Assembly (NCBI GenBank): GCA_003241685.1
Contig: QFPJ01000016.1
Location: 1 to 61,195 of the forward strand
From: Sphingopyxis macrogoltabida
GTDB lineage: Bacteria > Pseudomonadota > Alphaproteobacteria > Sphingomonadales > Sphingomonadaceae
Length of the DNA stretch: 61,195 nucleotides
Reading direction: 5' to 3'
In this document: piece after piece, positions 52,875 through 61,195 of the stretch
Layout: each line of letters opens with the position of its first letter
How positions within the stretch are numbered: position 1 is the stretch's first letter
The notes under the pieces: generated by a model
The model's database searches: none
The model's input: only the letters and a program-made list of their open reading frames with translations
Told to the model about the DNA's origin: nothing
Position numbers and translations under genes: made by a program

Positions 52875-54053
52875 TCAATGCTTGCGCGTCAGCTCGCGCA
52901 TCGCGTCGTCCAGCCCGGCCAGGGTCAGCGGATACATGCGGTCGTTCATCAGCTGTTTGATCAGCTTCACCGACTGGGTGTAGCCCCAATGCGCCTCCGG
53001 CACCGGGTTCAGCCACACGGCGGCGGGATAGACATGGGTGATCCGCTGCATCCACACCGCGCCCGATTCCTCGTTGAAATGTTCGACGCTGCCGCCCGGA
53101 TGGGTGATTTCATAGGCGCTCATCGATGCATCGCCGACGAAGATCACCTTATAGTCGTGGCCATATTTGTGGAGGATGTCCCACATCTGGTGGCGTTCGG
53201 ACCAGCGGCGCTTATTGTCCTTCCACACGCCCTCGTAAGGGCAATTGTGGAAATAGAAGAATTCCAGATTCTTGAACTCGGTCGTCGCGGCGCTGAACAA
53301 TTCCTCGCACAGCTTGATGAACGGGTCCATCGACCCGCCGACGTCGAGGAACAGCAGCAGCTTGACCGCGTTGCGCCGTTCGGGGCGCATCCGGATGTCC
53401 AGCCAGCCCTGCCGCGCGGTGCCGTCGATCGTACCCGGAATGTCCAGTTCGTCGGCGGCGCCTTCGCGCGCGAATTTCCGCAGCCGGCGCAGCGCGATCT
53501 TGATGTTGCGGGTGCCCAGTTCCTTGGTGTTGTCGAGGTTCTGGAACTCGCGCTTTTCCCACACTTTCAGCGCGCGCTTATGCTTGCTTTCGCCGCCGAT
53601 CCGCACGCCTTCGGGGTTATAGCCCGAATTGCCGAACGGCGACGTGCCGCCGGTGCCGATCCACTTGTTGCCGCCCTGGTGACGCTTCTGCTGTTCCTCC
53701 AGCCGCTTCTTCAGCGTGTCCATGATCTCGTCCCAGTCGCCGAGCGATTTGATCGCCTCCATCTCCTCGGGACTGAGATATTTCTCGGCGACGGCCTTCA
53801 GCCATTCTTCGGGCACGTCAACGGGGTTCTGGCCATAATCGGTGAGCAGGCCCTTGAAGACCTTGTTGAACACCTGATCGAAGCGGTCGAGCAGCCCCTC
53901 GTCCTTCACATAGACGGCGCGGCTGAGATAATAGAATTGTTCGGGACTGCGGTCGATGACCTCGCGGTCGAGCGCCTCGAGCAGCAGCAGATGCTCTTTC
54001 AGGCTGGCCGGAATGCCGGCGGCGCGCAGCTCGTCGAGGAAGCCGAAAAACAT
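52875..54053 (-). CDS. CoxE-like VWA-domain protein
   Basis: 392 residues, soluble. The MIDAS-type start is DVGGSMDP (DxGxS; the first Ser of DxSxS is Gly) and the second Asp segment is FVGDASMSAYEI. The N-terminal half is helical, with an acidic/charged coil. These are VWA-CoxE proteins, normally partners of a MoxR AAA+ ATPase in protein maturation. No MoxR gene adjoins, so it is an orphan here. The ATG at 54053 is where homology starts. Confidence 0.85.
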   Translation of the reverse strand: MFFGFLDELRAAGIPASLKEHLLLLEALDREVIDRSPEQFYYLSRAVYVKDEGLLDRFDQVFNKVFKGLLTDYGQNPVDVPEEWLKAVAEKYLSPEEMEAIKSLGDWDEIMDTLKKRLEEQQKRHQGGNKWIGTGGTSPFGNSGYNPEGVRIGGESKHKRALKVWEKREFQNLDNTKELGTRNIKIALRRLRKFAREGAADELDIPGTIDGTARQGWLDIRMRPERRNAVKLLLFLDVGGSMDPFIKLCEELFSAATTEFKNLEFFYFHNCPYEGVWKDNKRRWSERHQMWDILHKYGHDYKVIFVGDASMSAYEITHPGGSVEHFNEESGAVWMQRITHVYPAAVWLNPVPEAHWGYTQSVKLIKQLMNDRMYPLTLAGLDDAMRELTRKH

Positions 54054-54112
54054 GGGACGATGCCTAACGCGTCGCGGCGGCAGGCGCAAACAGTTTACGT
54101 TTACGGAAAGCG

Positions 54113-54736
54113 TCAGGGCATTTCTTGCCGGTCGCGGGCGCGCCGAAAGGCGTCGCGGCCGGTGCAGCGGGCGAGCCACAGCTTCGTCGCATCGCCCAGC
54201 ACATCCTCCGCGCCGACGCGGGTCGCGAGGAAAGCGGCATAGCCGATGACGATGTCGGCGATGGTGAAGCGCCCGGCGACCAGCCAGTCGCGGCCGTCGG
54301 CCAGCGCCGCCTCGATGCTCTTCGCGCGTCCGCCGAAGAACGCCTTATAGTCGTCGACCGCCTGGGCGAGCCGCCGTTCCTCGGGCTCGACGCGCGTGTA
54401 GCGCAGCATGATCGCGAGCGGAAAGGTCAGCGTCGCATCGCCGCGGTGCAGCCAGTTGCGCCAGTCCCAATAATCGGGCTCATCGCGCCCGACCGCCAGC
54501 GGCGTGCCTTCGGCGATGCGTTCGCAGATCGCCGCCGATTCGGTCATCAGCCGCCCGTGCTCGACCCACGCCGGCACCGTCATCAGCGGGTTGACGGCAC
54601 GATAATCGGGCTCGAAGGCGCGCGGCGGGAATTGCAACAGGCGCAGGTCGACGGCGACCCCCGCTTCCTCGGCCGCCCACAGGCAGCGCAGCGACCGCGC
54701 GTCGGCGCAATGATAGAGGATCGGCGTGTCGGTCAT
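54113..54736 (-). CDS. Glutathione S-transferase family protein
   Basis: 207 residues. A thioredoxin-like N-domain (MTDTPILYHCADARSLRCLWAAEEAGVAVDL, with VPAWVEHGRLMTESAAICERI as the GSH-binding loop) and an alpha-helical C-domain (RFTIADIVIGYAAFLATR). Substrate unknown. The ATG overlaps the EamA stop (ATGA), so the two are coupled. Confidence 0.87.
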   Translation of the reverse strand: MTDTPILYHCADARSLRCLWAAEEAGVAVDLRLLQFPPRAFEPDYRAVNPLMTVPAWVEHGRLMTESAAICERIAEGTPLAVGRDEPDYWDWRNWLHRGDATLTFPLAIMLRYTRVEPEERRLAQAVDDYKAFFGGRAKSIEAALADGRDWLVAGRFTIADIVIGYAAFLATRVGAEDVLGDATKLWLARCTGRDAFRRARDRQEMP

Positions 54737-55665
54737 GCGGTAATATCCTTGGGCCGGACGATGGCGCGGCGATGCTCGCGCCACACGATGAACAATCCGC
54801 TGGCGATGATCAGCGGCGCCCCGATCCAGGTCGTCTCGGCCGGCAGCGTTCCGAAGAACCACCAGCCGGCGATGATCGACCAGAGCAAAGCCGAATAATC
54901 CATCGGGATCACCACCGATACCGGCGCCAGCCGCAGCGCCCCGGTCAGCGACATCTGCACCACCGCCCCCGTGAAGCCGAGGCCGACGAGGAGCAGCCAT
55001 TCATAGCGGGTGTGCGGCGTGAACACGAAGGGCAGCGCGATGCCGAGCGGGATCATCGACAGCAGGCTGAACCAGAACACGATGGTCGCGGCATTTTCGG
55101 TGCGGCCAAGGTCGCGGATCGCGATGGTGATCAGCGCGGTCATAATCGCGCCGCCCACCGCAATCATCAGCCCCGCCCCATGGCTGCCGCCGAATCCGGT
55201 CGCCAGCACGGTTCCGGGGTCGAGCACGACCAGGACGCCGACAAAGCCGACCAACACCGCGCTCCACCGCTGCCACCCCGTCGGCTCGCCGAGGAACAGC
55301 GCGGCAAAGACGACGGCAAAGATCGGCACCGACAGGTTGATCGTCGTCGCCTCCGCCATCGGCAACAGGATCATGCCGCCGAAATTGCAGGCCATGCCCA
55401 TCAGCCCCATCATCGCGCGCCGGGCATGGGCGCCGACCCGCCGCGTCTTCAGCGACGCGAAGCCGCTGGTCGCCATCACCCATGCGAGCAGGAAGGGCAG
55501 CACCAGCGCCTGGCGCCAGAACAGGCTTTCCACGACATGGACGCCCGTTTCGGCCAGCAGCTTGACCAGAACGAACATCAGCGACAGGCTGAGCATCGCC
55601 AGCAGACGCAGCGCGATACCGCCAAGATAGTTTTGCGGGGCTGCGGTGGACAGGCTGGCGGACAT
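54733..55665 (-). CDS. EamA/DMT superfamily transporter
   Basis: 310 residues with ten transmembrane segments in two EamA repeats. LLAETGVHVVESLFWRQALVLPFLL, LPMAEATTINLSVPIFAVVFAALFLGE and DYSALLWSIIAGWWFFGTLPAETTWIG are typical. Drug/metabolite exporter; substrate unknown. It is cotranscribed with the GST. Confidence 0.9.
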   Translation of the reverse strand: MSASLSTAAPQNYLGGIALRLLAMLSLSLMFVLVKLLAETGVHVVESLFWRQALVLPFLLAWVMATSGFASLKTRRVGAHARRAMMGLMGMACNFGGMILLPMAEATTINLSVPIFAVVFAALFLGEPTGWQRWSAVLVGFVGVLVVLDPGTVLATGFGGSHGAGLMIAVGGAIMTALITIAIRDLGRTENAATIVFWFSLLSMIPLGIALPFVFTPHTRYEWLLLVGLGFTGAVVQMSLTGALRLAPVSVVIPMDYSALLWSIIAGWWFFGTLPAETTWIGAPLIIASGLFIVWREHRRAIVRPKDITA

Positions 55666-55757
55666 GCGTCACCGCGCATATCAGCCCGGCGCCGTTAGGC
55701 AAGCCGTCATCCCCCTTGCTCCGCCCCGTCAATCCGGCTAGGGGCGGCGTCCGGCCT

Positions 55758-55833
55758 AGGGGTATAGCTCAGCTGGTAGAGCATCGGTCTCCAAAACCGA
55801 GGGTCGCGGGTTCGAATCCTGCTGCCCCTGCCA
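55758..55833 (+). tRNA. tRNA-Trp (CCA)
   Basis: 76 bases with encoded CCA. Acceptor AGGGGTA pairs with TGCCCCT, D-arm GCTCAGCTGGTAGAGC, anticodon loop CTCCAAA (CCA), T-arm CGGGTTCGAATCCTG. In many bacteria it precedes secE-nusG; here dctD follows on the other strand. Confidence 0.97.
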
Positions 55834-55852
55834 GGCCGGTCCATCGCGCATC

Positions 55853-57190
55853 CTATTTGCGATAGGCCTTCGGATCGATGCCGTGGCGCGCGATCTTGTC
55901 ATAAAGGGTCTTGCGCGGAATCGTCAGCAGCGCGAGCGTCGCGGCGATGTCGCCCCGCGTTGCGGCGAGCGCGTCGCGGATCGCATGCGCCTCGAACTGC
56001 GCGACGCGTTCGGGCAGCGGGGGCAGCGCCGCCCCCTCGCCCGCCGCGGGCGTTTCCAGCCCCAGCACTTCCTTATAGGCGAAGTTCCGCAATTCGCGGA
56101 CATTGCCCGGCCAGTCATGTTCGATCAGGTGGCGCCGCGCGGCATCACGCAGCGTGAATTCGGGCGCGGCGAGTCGGCCCGCCGCTTCCTCGACGAAGAA
56201 GGCGAAAAGCTGCGGTATATCGGCGCGCCGTTCGCGCAGCGGCGGCAGGCGCAGACGCACGACGTTGAGGCGATAGAAAAGATCCTCGCGGAAATCGCCG
56301 GCCTCGACCGCTTCGCCCAGGTCGCGCCGCGCCGACGCGACGACATGCAGGTCGACGGCGCGCGGTTCGGCGGCGCCGATCGGCTGCACCTTGCGCTCCT
56401 CCAGCACCCGCAGCAGTTTCGACTGGATCGCGGGCGGCATATTGTCGATGCCGTCCAGAAACAATGTCCCGCGATCGCTCTGTTCGATCCGTCCCGCGCG
56501 CGCGATGGGGCCGAAACCGGGGGCGCCGCGCTCGTGCCCGAACAATTCGACCTCGGCCAGTTGTTCGGGCAGCGCGCCGCAATCGACCGCCACGAAGGGG
56601 CGGCCCGATCGCGGCCCCTTGCGATGGAGCAGCAGCGCCGCCAATTCCTTGCCCGTCCCCGTCTCGCCCTCGACCAGCACGTCGATGTCGGCGCGGGCGA
56701 TTTGCAGGATCGTCGCGCGAAGCTGTGCCATCACCGGACTGTCGCCGATCAGCGGACTGTCGACGCCGGTTTCGGCGGCGGCGCGGAGCATCCGGTTATC
56801 GATGATCAGCCGCCGCGTCTCGAGCGCCTTGCGGACCGACGCGATCAGATGGTCGGTCGCATAGGGTTTGGCCAGAAAGTCGAACGCCCCGCCTTTCAGG
56901 GCGCCGATCGCCATCGGCACATCGGCGTGGCCGGTGATCAGGATGACGGGAATTTCGGCATCGATCGCGCGGATACGGGCAAAGAATTCCAGCCCGTCGA
57001 GGCGCGGCATCCGGATGTCGGTGACGATCGCACCGGCAAATTCCGCATCGATCGCGGCGAGCGCGCTTTCGGCGTCGGCAAAGGCACGGACATCAAGATC
57101 GGCGAGTTCGAGCGACTGGGTTGTCGCGGCGCGGAGCGCGGAATCGTCGTCGACGAAAATGACCGACTGGCGCGTGACGAAATCGGTCAT
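55853..57190 (-). CDS. dctD: C4-dicarboxylate response regulator DctD, atypical AAA+ loop
   Basis: 445 residues: receiver (phospho-Asp D58 in AIVTDIRMPRLDG), AAA+ domain with Walker A GETGTGKE (175-182), and a C-terminal Fis-type helix-turn-helix (GDIAATLALLTIPRKTLYDKI). The usual sigma-54-contact loop GAFTGA is replaced by GAPGFG (222-227), though the rest of the AAA+ core is intact (ELFGHERG, GTLFLDGIDNMP, WPGNVREL). Such loss normally abolishes sigma-54 activation. It overlaps dctB by ATGA and is divergent from dctA. Two DctD-like operators lie between dctB and dctA. Confidence 0.9.
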   Translation of the reverse strand: MTDFVTRQSVIFVDDDSALRAATTQSLELADLDVRAFADAESALAAIDAEFAGAIVTDIRMPRLDGLEFFARIRAIDAEIPVILITGHADVPMAIGALKGGAFDFLAKPYATDHLIASVRKALETRRLIIDNRMLRAAAETGVDSPLIGDSPVMAQLRATILQIARADIDVLVEGETGTGKELAALLLHRKGPRSGRPFVAVDCGALPEQLAEVELFGHERGAPGFGPIARAGRIEQSDRGTLFLDGIDNMPPAIQSKLLRVLEERKVQPIGAAEPRAVDLHVVASARRDLGEAVEAGDFREDLFYRLNVVRLRLPPLRERRADIPQLFAFFVEEAAGRLAAPEFTLRDAARRHLIEHDWPGNVRELRNFAYKEVLGLETPAAGEGAALPPLPERVAQFEAHAIRDALAATRGDIAATLALLTIPRKTLYDKIARHGIDPKAYRK

Positions 57191-58944
57191 GCGCGGCGCA
57201 CCGTCAGGCGGAAGGCCGCCCCGCCGAGCGGCGAGGGCACCAGATCGAGCGCGCCGCCGAATTCGCGCGCGATGTCGCGCGCGATGCCCAGGCCCAGGCC
57301 CAGGCCTTCGGCCTTTCCGGTCACGAAAGGCGTGAACAGATTGTCGGCGACCGCCGGATCGATGCCGGGACCATTGTCGGCAACGACCAGCGCCAGCGCA
57401 TCCGCATCATCGACGATTTCGACCCGGATTCGCGGGTCCGCGCGGTCGCCAAGCGCATCGAGCGCATTCTGGAACAGGTTGACCAATATCTGTTCGAACC
57501 GCACGCGGTCGGCAATGCAGCGCAGGCCAGGCGCCTCGCCCGCCCGTTCGACCGCGACGCCATGTTCGCGGATGCGATCGCCGACCAACAGCAGCGCGCC
57601 GTCGATCACCGGCGTGATCTCCACCGGGCCGAGCGCCGGCGTGCTGCGCCGCGCAAAGCTGCGCAGTTCGGCGACGATCGCGCCGATCCGTTCGGTCAGC
57701 GACACGATCGTGCCCAGATTGGCGCGCGCCCCGGCCGGGTCGTCGCGGTCGAGGAAGGTGCCGGCATTTTCGGCGAACCCCCGGATCGCGGCGACCGGCT
57801 GGTTGATTTCGTGCGCGACGCCGGCGGTGATCTGGCCGATCGAGCCCAGCCGGCTGGCCTGCGCCAGTTCCTCGCGCGCCGAACGATAGCGGCGGTTCGC
57901 ATCGACCAGATCGGCGGTGCGCGCGGCAACCTCCACCTCCAGCATCCGCCGTGCCTCCTGCTGCATCCGTTGTTTCTCGCGCGCGCGGAAAACCCAGGTC
58001 AGCAAGGCGGCGAGCAGGATGAAGGCGATCAGGATCGCGGTGCGCGCGGTGGCGTTCGCGCTCGCCTCGGCCGGCGCCAACGGCTGAAAGGCATGGAGGC
58101 GCGCGCCGGGCATCGGGATCGGCACCGCCGCTTCGCGGTATCGGGCGGCGCCGCGCGACCAGGTCGCGCCCGCGCGCGTCAGCGGCAGCGGGTCGAGCGG
58201 CAGGTTGCCGAATTGCAGCACGGCGCGGATGCCGGCGCGCGTCGCCTCGTCGATCGGCGCCATCGTGCGGAACCGCCATTCCGGGCGGCTGGTAATGATG
58301 ACCACGCCATGGTCGTCGGTGACGAAGGTAGCGAGCGGCTGCCGCGCCCATTCGGCCTCCAGCCGGTCGAACTCGACCTTCACCACGATCACGCCCAGCG
58401 TGCGGCCGCCTTCCTCGACCCGGCGCGCGATGAACAGGCCGGGGCGGCCGCTGACCGTTCCCAGCGCGAACAGTTCGGCATCGCCGTTCGCCAGTGCGCC
58501 GCGAAAATAGGGGCGAAAGCCATAGCTCTGCCCGACGAAGCTTTCCGGCCGCCGCCAGTTGCTCGCCGCGATCGTCACCCCGTCGCGGCCGATCAGATAG
58601 ATGGCCGACGCGTCGGTCCGTTCGGCCAGCAGTTCCAGCTTGCTGTTCATCCGCCGCACCGCCGCCGCGTCGCCGCCCGCCATGACGGCATGGGCGTCGG
58701 GATATTCGGTGAGCACCAGCGGCAGCAGCCGGAATTTCTGCAATTCGCCGGACAGGCGGCTGGCCGCGCTGCGCGCCTGCTGCCGGGCCGCTTCGTCGGC
58801 GGCGATACGGGCATGGCCCGACGCCCAGCCGAAGGCCGCCACGGCGATCAGCGCCAGCGCGAGCAGCGCCAGCAGCGCCGCCCATATCAGCCGTCGCCCC
58901 ACGCCCGCAGCGCGCGAATCACCGGAAGAGGCCAGCTTCGCCAT
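57187..58944 (-). CDS. dctB: C4-dicarboxylate sensor histidine kinase DctB
   Basis: 585 residues: transmembrane segment (about 20-40), periplasmic double-PAS-like sensor (about 45-290), second transmembrane segment (about 300-320), a coiled-coil linker, H-box (GVAHEINQPVAAIRGFAENA) and ATPase domain (NLFQNALDALGDRA, VADNGPGIDPAV, GLGLGLGIARDIAREFGG). It phosphorylates DctD in response to C4-dicarboxylates. Start at MAKLASSGD. Overlaps dctD by 4 bp. Confidence 0.93.
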   Translation of the reverse strand: MAKLASSGDSRAAGVGRRLIWAALLALLALALIAVAAFGWASGHARIAADEAARQQARSAASRLSGELQKFRLLPLVLTEYPDAHAVMAGGDAAAVRRMNSKLELLAERTDASAIYLIGRDGVTIAASNWRRPESFVGQSYGFRPYFRGALANGDAELFALGTVSGRPGLFIARRVEEGGRTLGVIVVKVEFDRLEAEWARQPLATFVTDDHGVVIITSRPEWRFRTMAPIDEATRAGIRAVLQFGNLPLDPLPLTRAGATWSRGAARYREAAVPIPMPGARLHAFQPLAPAEASANATARTAILIAFILLAALLTWVFRAREKQRMQQEARRMLEVEVAARTADLVDANRRYRSAREELAQASRLGSIGQITAGVAHEINQPVAAIRGFAENAGTFLDRDDPAGARANLGTIVSLTERIGAIVAELRSFARRSTPALGPVEITPVIDGALLLVGDRIREHGVAVERAGEAPGLRCIADRVRFEQILVNLFQNALDALGDRADPRIRVEIVDDADALALVVADNGPGIDPAVADNLFTPFVTGKAEGLGLGLGIARDIAREFGGALDLVPSPLGGAAFRLTVRRA

Positions 58945-58946
58945 TT

Positions 58947-58962
58947 GTGCGGATTATCGCAC
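58947..58962. promoter_or_regulatory. DctD-like operator 1 (palindrome)
   Basis: GTGCGGATTATCGCAC: perfect 5-bp arms with a 6-base spacer, immediately upstream of the dctB start and about 180 bp before dctA. It resembles the GTGCGGA...CGCAC palindromes described upstream of dctA in rhizobia. Confidence 0.65.
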
Positions 58963-58977
58963 TAATCGCCCGACGAT

Positions 58978-58993
58978 AAGCGGAAAGTCGCAC
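58978..58993. promoter_or_regulatory. DctD-like operator 2
   Basis: AAGCGGAAAGTCGCAC matches operator 1 at 11 of 16 positions, and starts exactly 31 bp later, about three DNA helical turns. The left half is degenerate, which is consistent with cooperative binding from site 1. Confidence 0.55.
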
Positions 58994-59142
58994 AAAATGA
59001 CAAGGCGACACACGCAGATTGCAATATTAATTACTTATTATCAGATATTTGAGCAAAATTTCCGTATCGTTTGAACCGGCCTTTCATCCCGCCATAGAAT
59101 CCCGGCGCAGCGGCACAACGCCGCGCCAGAGAGGATTTGCGT

Positions 59143-60483
59143 GTGGCCGCCATCGTGATCGACCAGCCCGAACCGGCGCCGACGGGGCCAAAGCCCTTCT
59201 ACACCCATCTCTATGTCCAGGTGCTCGCCGCGATCCTGCTCGGCGCGATCATCGGCCATGTCTGGCCCGCGACCGGCGAAGCGCTGAAACCGCTTGGCGA
59301 CGGCTTCATCAAGCTGGTGAAGATGATCATCACGCCGGTGATCTTTCTGACCGTGACGACCGGCATAGCGGGCATGAAACAGATGGCATCGGTCGGGCGT
59401 GTCGCCGGCAAGGCCTTCGGCTATTTCCTGTTCTTTTCGACGCTGGCGCTGATCCTCGGCCTGATCGTCGCCAATGTCGTCCAGCCGGGCGCGGGGATGA
59501 ACATCGACCCCGCGACGCTCGATGCCGGCGCCGTCGCGGATTACAATCAGAAGGCGCATGAAGCGAGCCTGACCGCCTTCCTGCTCGACATCATCCCCGA
59601 AACCTTCCTGTCGGCCTTTACGGACGGATCGATCCTTCAGACATTGTTCGTGGCGATCCTGTTCGGCCTGTCGCTGTCGATGGTCGGCAAGCCGGCCGAG
59701 CCGGTGCTGGACCTGCTGGAGCGCGTCGGGCTGGTGGTGTTCCGCCTCGTCGGCGTGCTGATGCGCGCCGCGCCGATCGGCGCCTTTGGCGCGATCGCCT
59801 TCACGATCGGCAAATATGGCCTCGAATCGCTGGTCAATCTGGGGCAGCTCGTCGCGACCTTCTATCTGACCTCGCTGATCTTCGTGCTCGGCATATTGGG
59901 CGCGGTGGCGCGGCTGAACGGCTTTTCGATCCTGAAGCTCTGCCGCTATCTGAAGGCCGAACTGCTGCTCGTGCTCGGCACCTCCTCGTCCGAGGCGGCG
60001 CTGCCCAGCCTCATTGAAAAGATGCAGAAGGCGGGATGCGAAAAGTCGGTGGTCGGGCTGGTCGTGCCGACCGGCTACAGCTTCAACCTCGACGGCACCA
60101 ACATCTATATGACGCTGGCCGCGCTGTTCATTGCCCAGGCGTGCAATGTCGACCTGTCGCTCGGCGATCAGATCGCGCTGCTGCTGGTCGCGATGATCAG
60201 TTCGAAGGGCGCGGCGGGCGTCACCGGGGCGGGCTTCATCACGCTGGCCGCGACGCTGTCGATCGTGCCGTCGGTGCCGGTCGCGGGCATGGCGCTGATC
60301 CTGGGTATCGACCGCTTCATGTCGGAATGCCGCAGCCTGACCAATTTCATCGGCAACGCCGTCGCGACCGTCGTCGTCGCGCGGTGGGACAAGGCGCTGG
60401 ACCGCGACCAGTTGCGGCGCGCGCTCGACGGCGAACCGGCACCCGACATCGCCGCGCCGCCGATCGAACAGGACATGGATTGA
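59143..60483 (+). CDS. dctA: C4-dicarboxylate transporter DctA (dicarboxylate/amino acid:cation symporter)
   Basis: 446 residues, DAACS family. Succinate, fumarate and malate are taken up with protons or sodium. Conserved: LGTSSSEAALPSLIEKM (the serine-rich re-entrant loop), GLVVPTGYSFNLDGTNIYMTLA and FIGNAVATVVVARW. The GTG start at 59143 follows AGAGAGG; a TTG at 59137 is an alternative. It lies between DctD-like operators and a TonB receptor gene that begins 55 bp after its stop. The AT-rich promoter region holds no clear -24/-12 sigma-54 element. Confidence 0.95.
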   Translation: MAAIVIDQPEPAPTGPKPFYTHLYVQVLAAILLGAIIGHVWPATGEALKPLGDGFIKLVKMIITPVIFLTVTTGIAGMKQMASVGRVAGKAFGYFLFFSTLALILGLIVANVVQPGAGMNIDPATLDAGAVADYNQKAHEASLTAFLLDIIPETFLSAFTDGSILQTLFVAILFGLSLSMVGKPAEPVLDLLERVGLVVFRLVGVLMRAAPIGAFGAIAFTIGKYGLESLVNLGQLVATFYLTSLIFVLGILGAVARLNGFSILKLCRYLKAELLLVLGTSSSEAALPSLIEKMQKAGCEKSVVGLVVPTGYSFNLDGTNIYMTLAALFIAQACNVDLSLGDQIALLLVAMISSKGAAGVTGAGFITLAATLSIVPSVPVAGMALILGIDRFMSECRSLTNFIGNAVATVVVARWDKALDRDQLRRALDGEPAPDIAAPPIEQDMD

Positions 60484-60538
60484 ACGGACAGGAACCGGGC
60501 CGCAACGGCCATCGACAACGATAATGGGGAGAAGGACA

Positions 60539-61195
60539 ATGAGGGCTTCAACATCGGCCATGCTGCTTGCCGGCACCGCGATCTGCCTGTTCGCCGGCGC
60601 ACCGGCGCAGGCGCAGGACGCCGCCGCGCAAGCGGATGACAGCAGCGCGAACGAAGACGGGGCCGCGGACAGCGAAATCGTCGTCGTCGGCAGCCGTATC
60701 GAAGGCGCACGCGTCACCGAGGCGCTGCCCGTGATCGTCGTCAGCCAGGACAAGATGGACGCGGTCGGCGCGGTCAGCGGCGACGAACTGATCCGCGCGA
60801 TTCCCCAGATGGGCGACGTCACCTTCAACCCCGGCAACAGCGCCCAGACCAGCAACGCCGCGCGCGGCGACGTGGGGTCGGTCAACCTGCGCTCGCTGGG
60901 CGTCGGCAATACGCTGGTGCTGCTGAACGGCCGCCGCGTCGTCACCCATCCGGCGAGCCAGGGCCTGTCGGATACCGGGACGGTGCCGGTGCTGAGCTAT
61001 AATTCCAACGCCATCCCGACGACCGGGCTGCAACGGCTGGAGGTGCTGCTCGACGGCGCCGCCGCGCTCTACGGGTCGGATGCGGTCGCCGGCGTCGTCA
61101 ACACGGTGGTGAAGGACAATTACGACGGCCTGCGCACCCAATTGCAATATGGCGGCGCCGAAGGCACGCACCTGCGCGAATTTCAGGGCAATATC
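60539..61195 (+). CDS. TonB-dependent receptor, 3'-truncated by window
   Basis: 219 codons are visible: signal peptide ending APAQAQ, a TonB-box-like EIVVVGSRI, and the plug domain (GSVNLRSLGVGNTLVLLNGRR, RLEVLLDGAAALYGSDAVAGVVN). The barrel is outside the window. The start has GGGGAGAAGG. It lies 55 bp after dctA, so it may be cotranscribed and used for uptake of a related carbon source, but the substrate is not known. Confidence 0.93.
   Translation, partial: MRASTSAMLLAGTAICLFAGAPAQAQDAAAQADDSSANEDGAADSEIVVVGSRIEGARVTEALPVIVVSQDKMDAVGAVSGDELIRAIPQMGDVTFNPGNSAQTSNAARGDVGSVNLRSLGVGNTLVLLNGRRVVTHPASQGLSDTGTVPVLSYNSNAIPTTGLQRLEVLLDGAAALYGSDAVAGVVNTVVKDNYDGLRTQLQYGGAEGTHLREFQGNI

Noticed and set aside
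55758..55833. tRNA-Trp as an island boundary for the dct genes
   Set aside because: No duplicated 3' end or integrase in the window; only the missing secE/nusG is noted.

Overview
This is a dense, GC-rich chromosomal stretch, most likely from a sphingomonad alphaproteobacterium (Sphingopyxis/Sphingomonas type). Lineage markers include an 85-residue ATP synthase epsilon subunit, the alphaproteobacterial/mitochondrial complex I accessory protein NDUFA12 next to a DUF2155 protein, DUF3297 and DOMON-like proteins, SdhE directly upstream of mfd, and intergenic palindromic repeats typical of sphingomonads. No phage, IS element, CRISPR array or rRNA is visible. Two tRNA genes are present, Asn(GTT) and Trp(CCA). 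The genus call is inference from gene content.

Layout. 1-1321: end of the F1 ATP synthase operon (atpD 3' part, atpC), a strong terminator, then about 700 bp of intergenic repeats. 2032-6296: two overlapping membrane-protein genes (a six-tyrosine YYY-type protein and a small partner) facing a GT39-like glycosyltransferase. 6481-7980: a solitary CpaF ATPase. 8014-11835: a mini membrane protein, an exported methyltransferase-like protein, Aat, DUF2155, NDUFA12, a DUF192 lipoprotein and RecX; aat and the DUF2155 gene overlap antisense by 214 bp. 12017-17404: a fatty acyl-AMP ligase, a GGDEF/EAL enzyme, a secreted CHAP hydrolase and DUF3297. 17601-23445: a cluster of an exported CHAT peptidase, a collagen-like lipoprotein and a TpsB/FhaC-type outer-membrane transporter. 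This is the most system-like and least explained region.

23455-27665: a hemerythrin-like protein divergent from an iron-uptake set (PepSY membrane protein, mini membrane protein, TonB receptor). 27738-36766: RluE-like pseudouridine synthase, TypA, cytochrome bd/CIO oxidase (two subunits), MTA/SAH nucleosidase, SBF-like transporter and a TelA/XpaC-like pair. 37023-46681: tRNA-Asn, moaA-nadK, an EAL protein, sdhE-mfd, recG and a PilZ protein. 46757-55665: tyrS, DOMON-like/NamZ/M24 peptidase, DUF817, Amj-type flippase, an orphan VWA protein, a GST and an EamA transporter. 55758-61195: tRNA-Trp, the dctBD two-component system, dctA, and a second TonB receptor cut by the window end.

How genes work together. 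The dct region looks like a self-contained C4-dicarboxylate uptake unit: sensor, regulator, divergent transporter, and two tandem DctD-like operator sites between them. DctD has lost the sigma-54-contact GAFTGA loop, so regulation may not follow the textbook model. Two c-di-GMP turnover enzymes and a PilZ effector are scattered through the window. NamZ and Amj suggest a small peptidoglycan-related neighbourhood. Mfd and RecG (DNA repair), TypA, Aat and TyrS (translation) are housekeeping.
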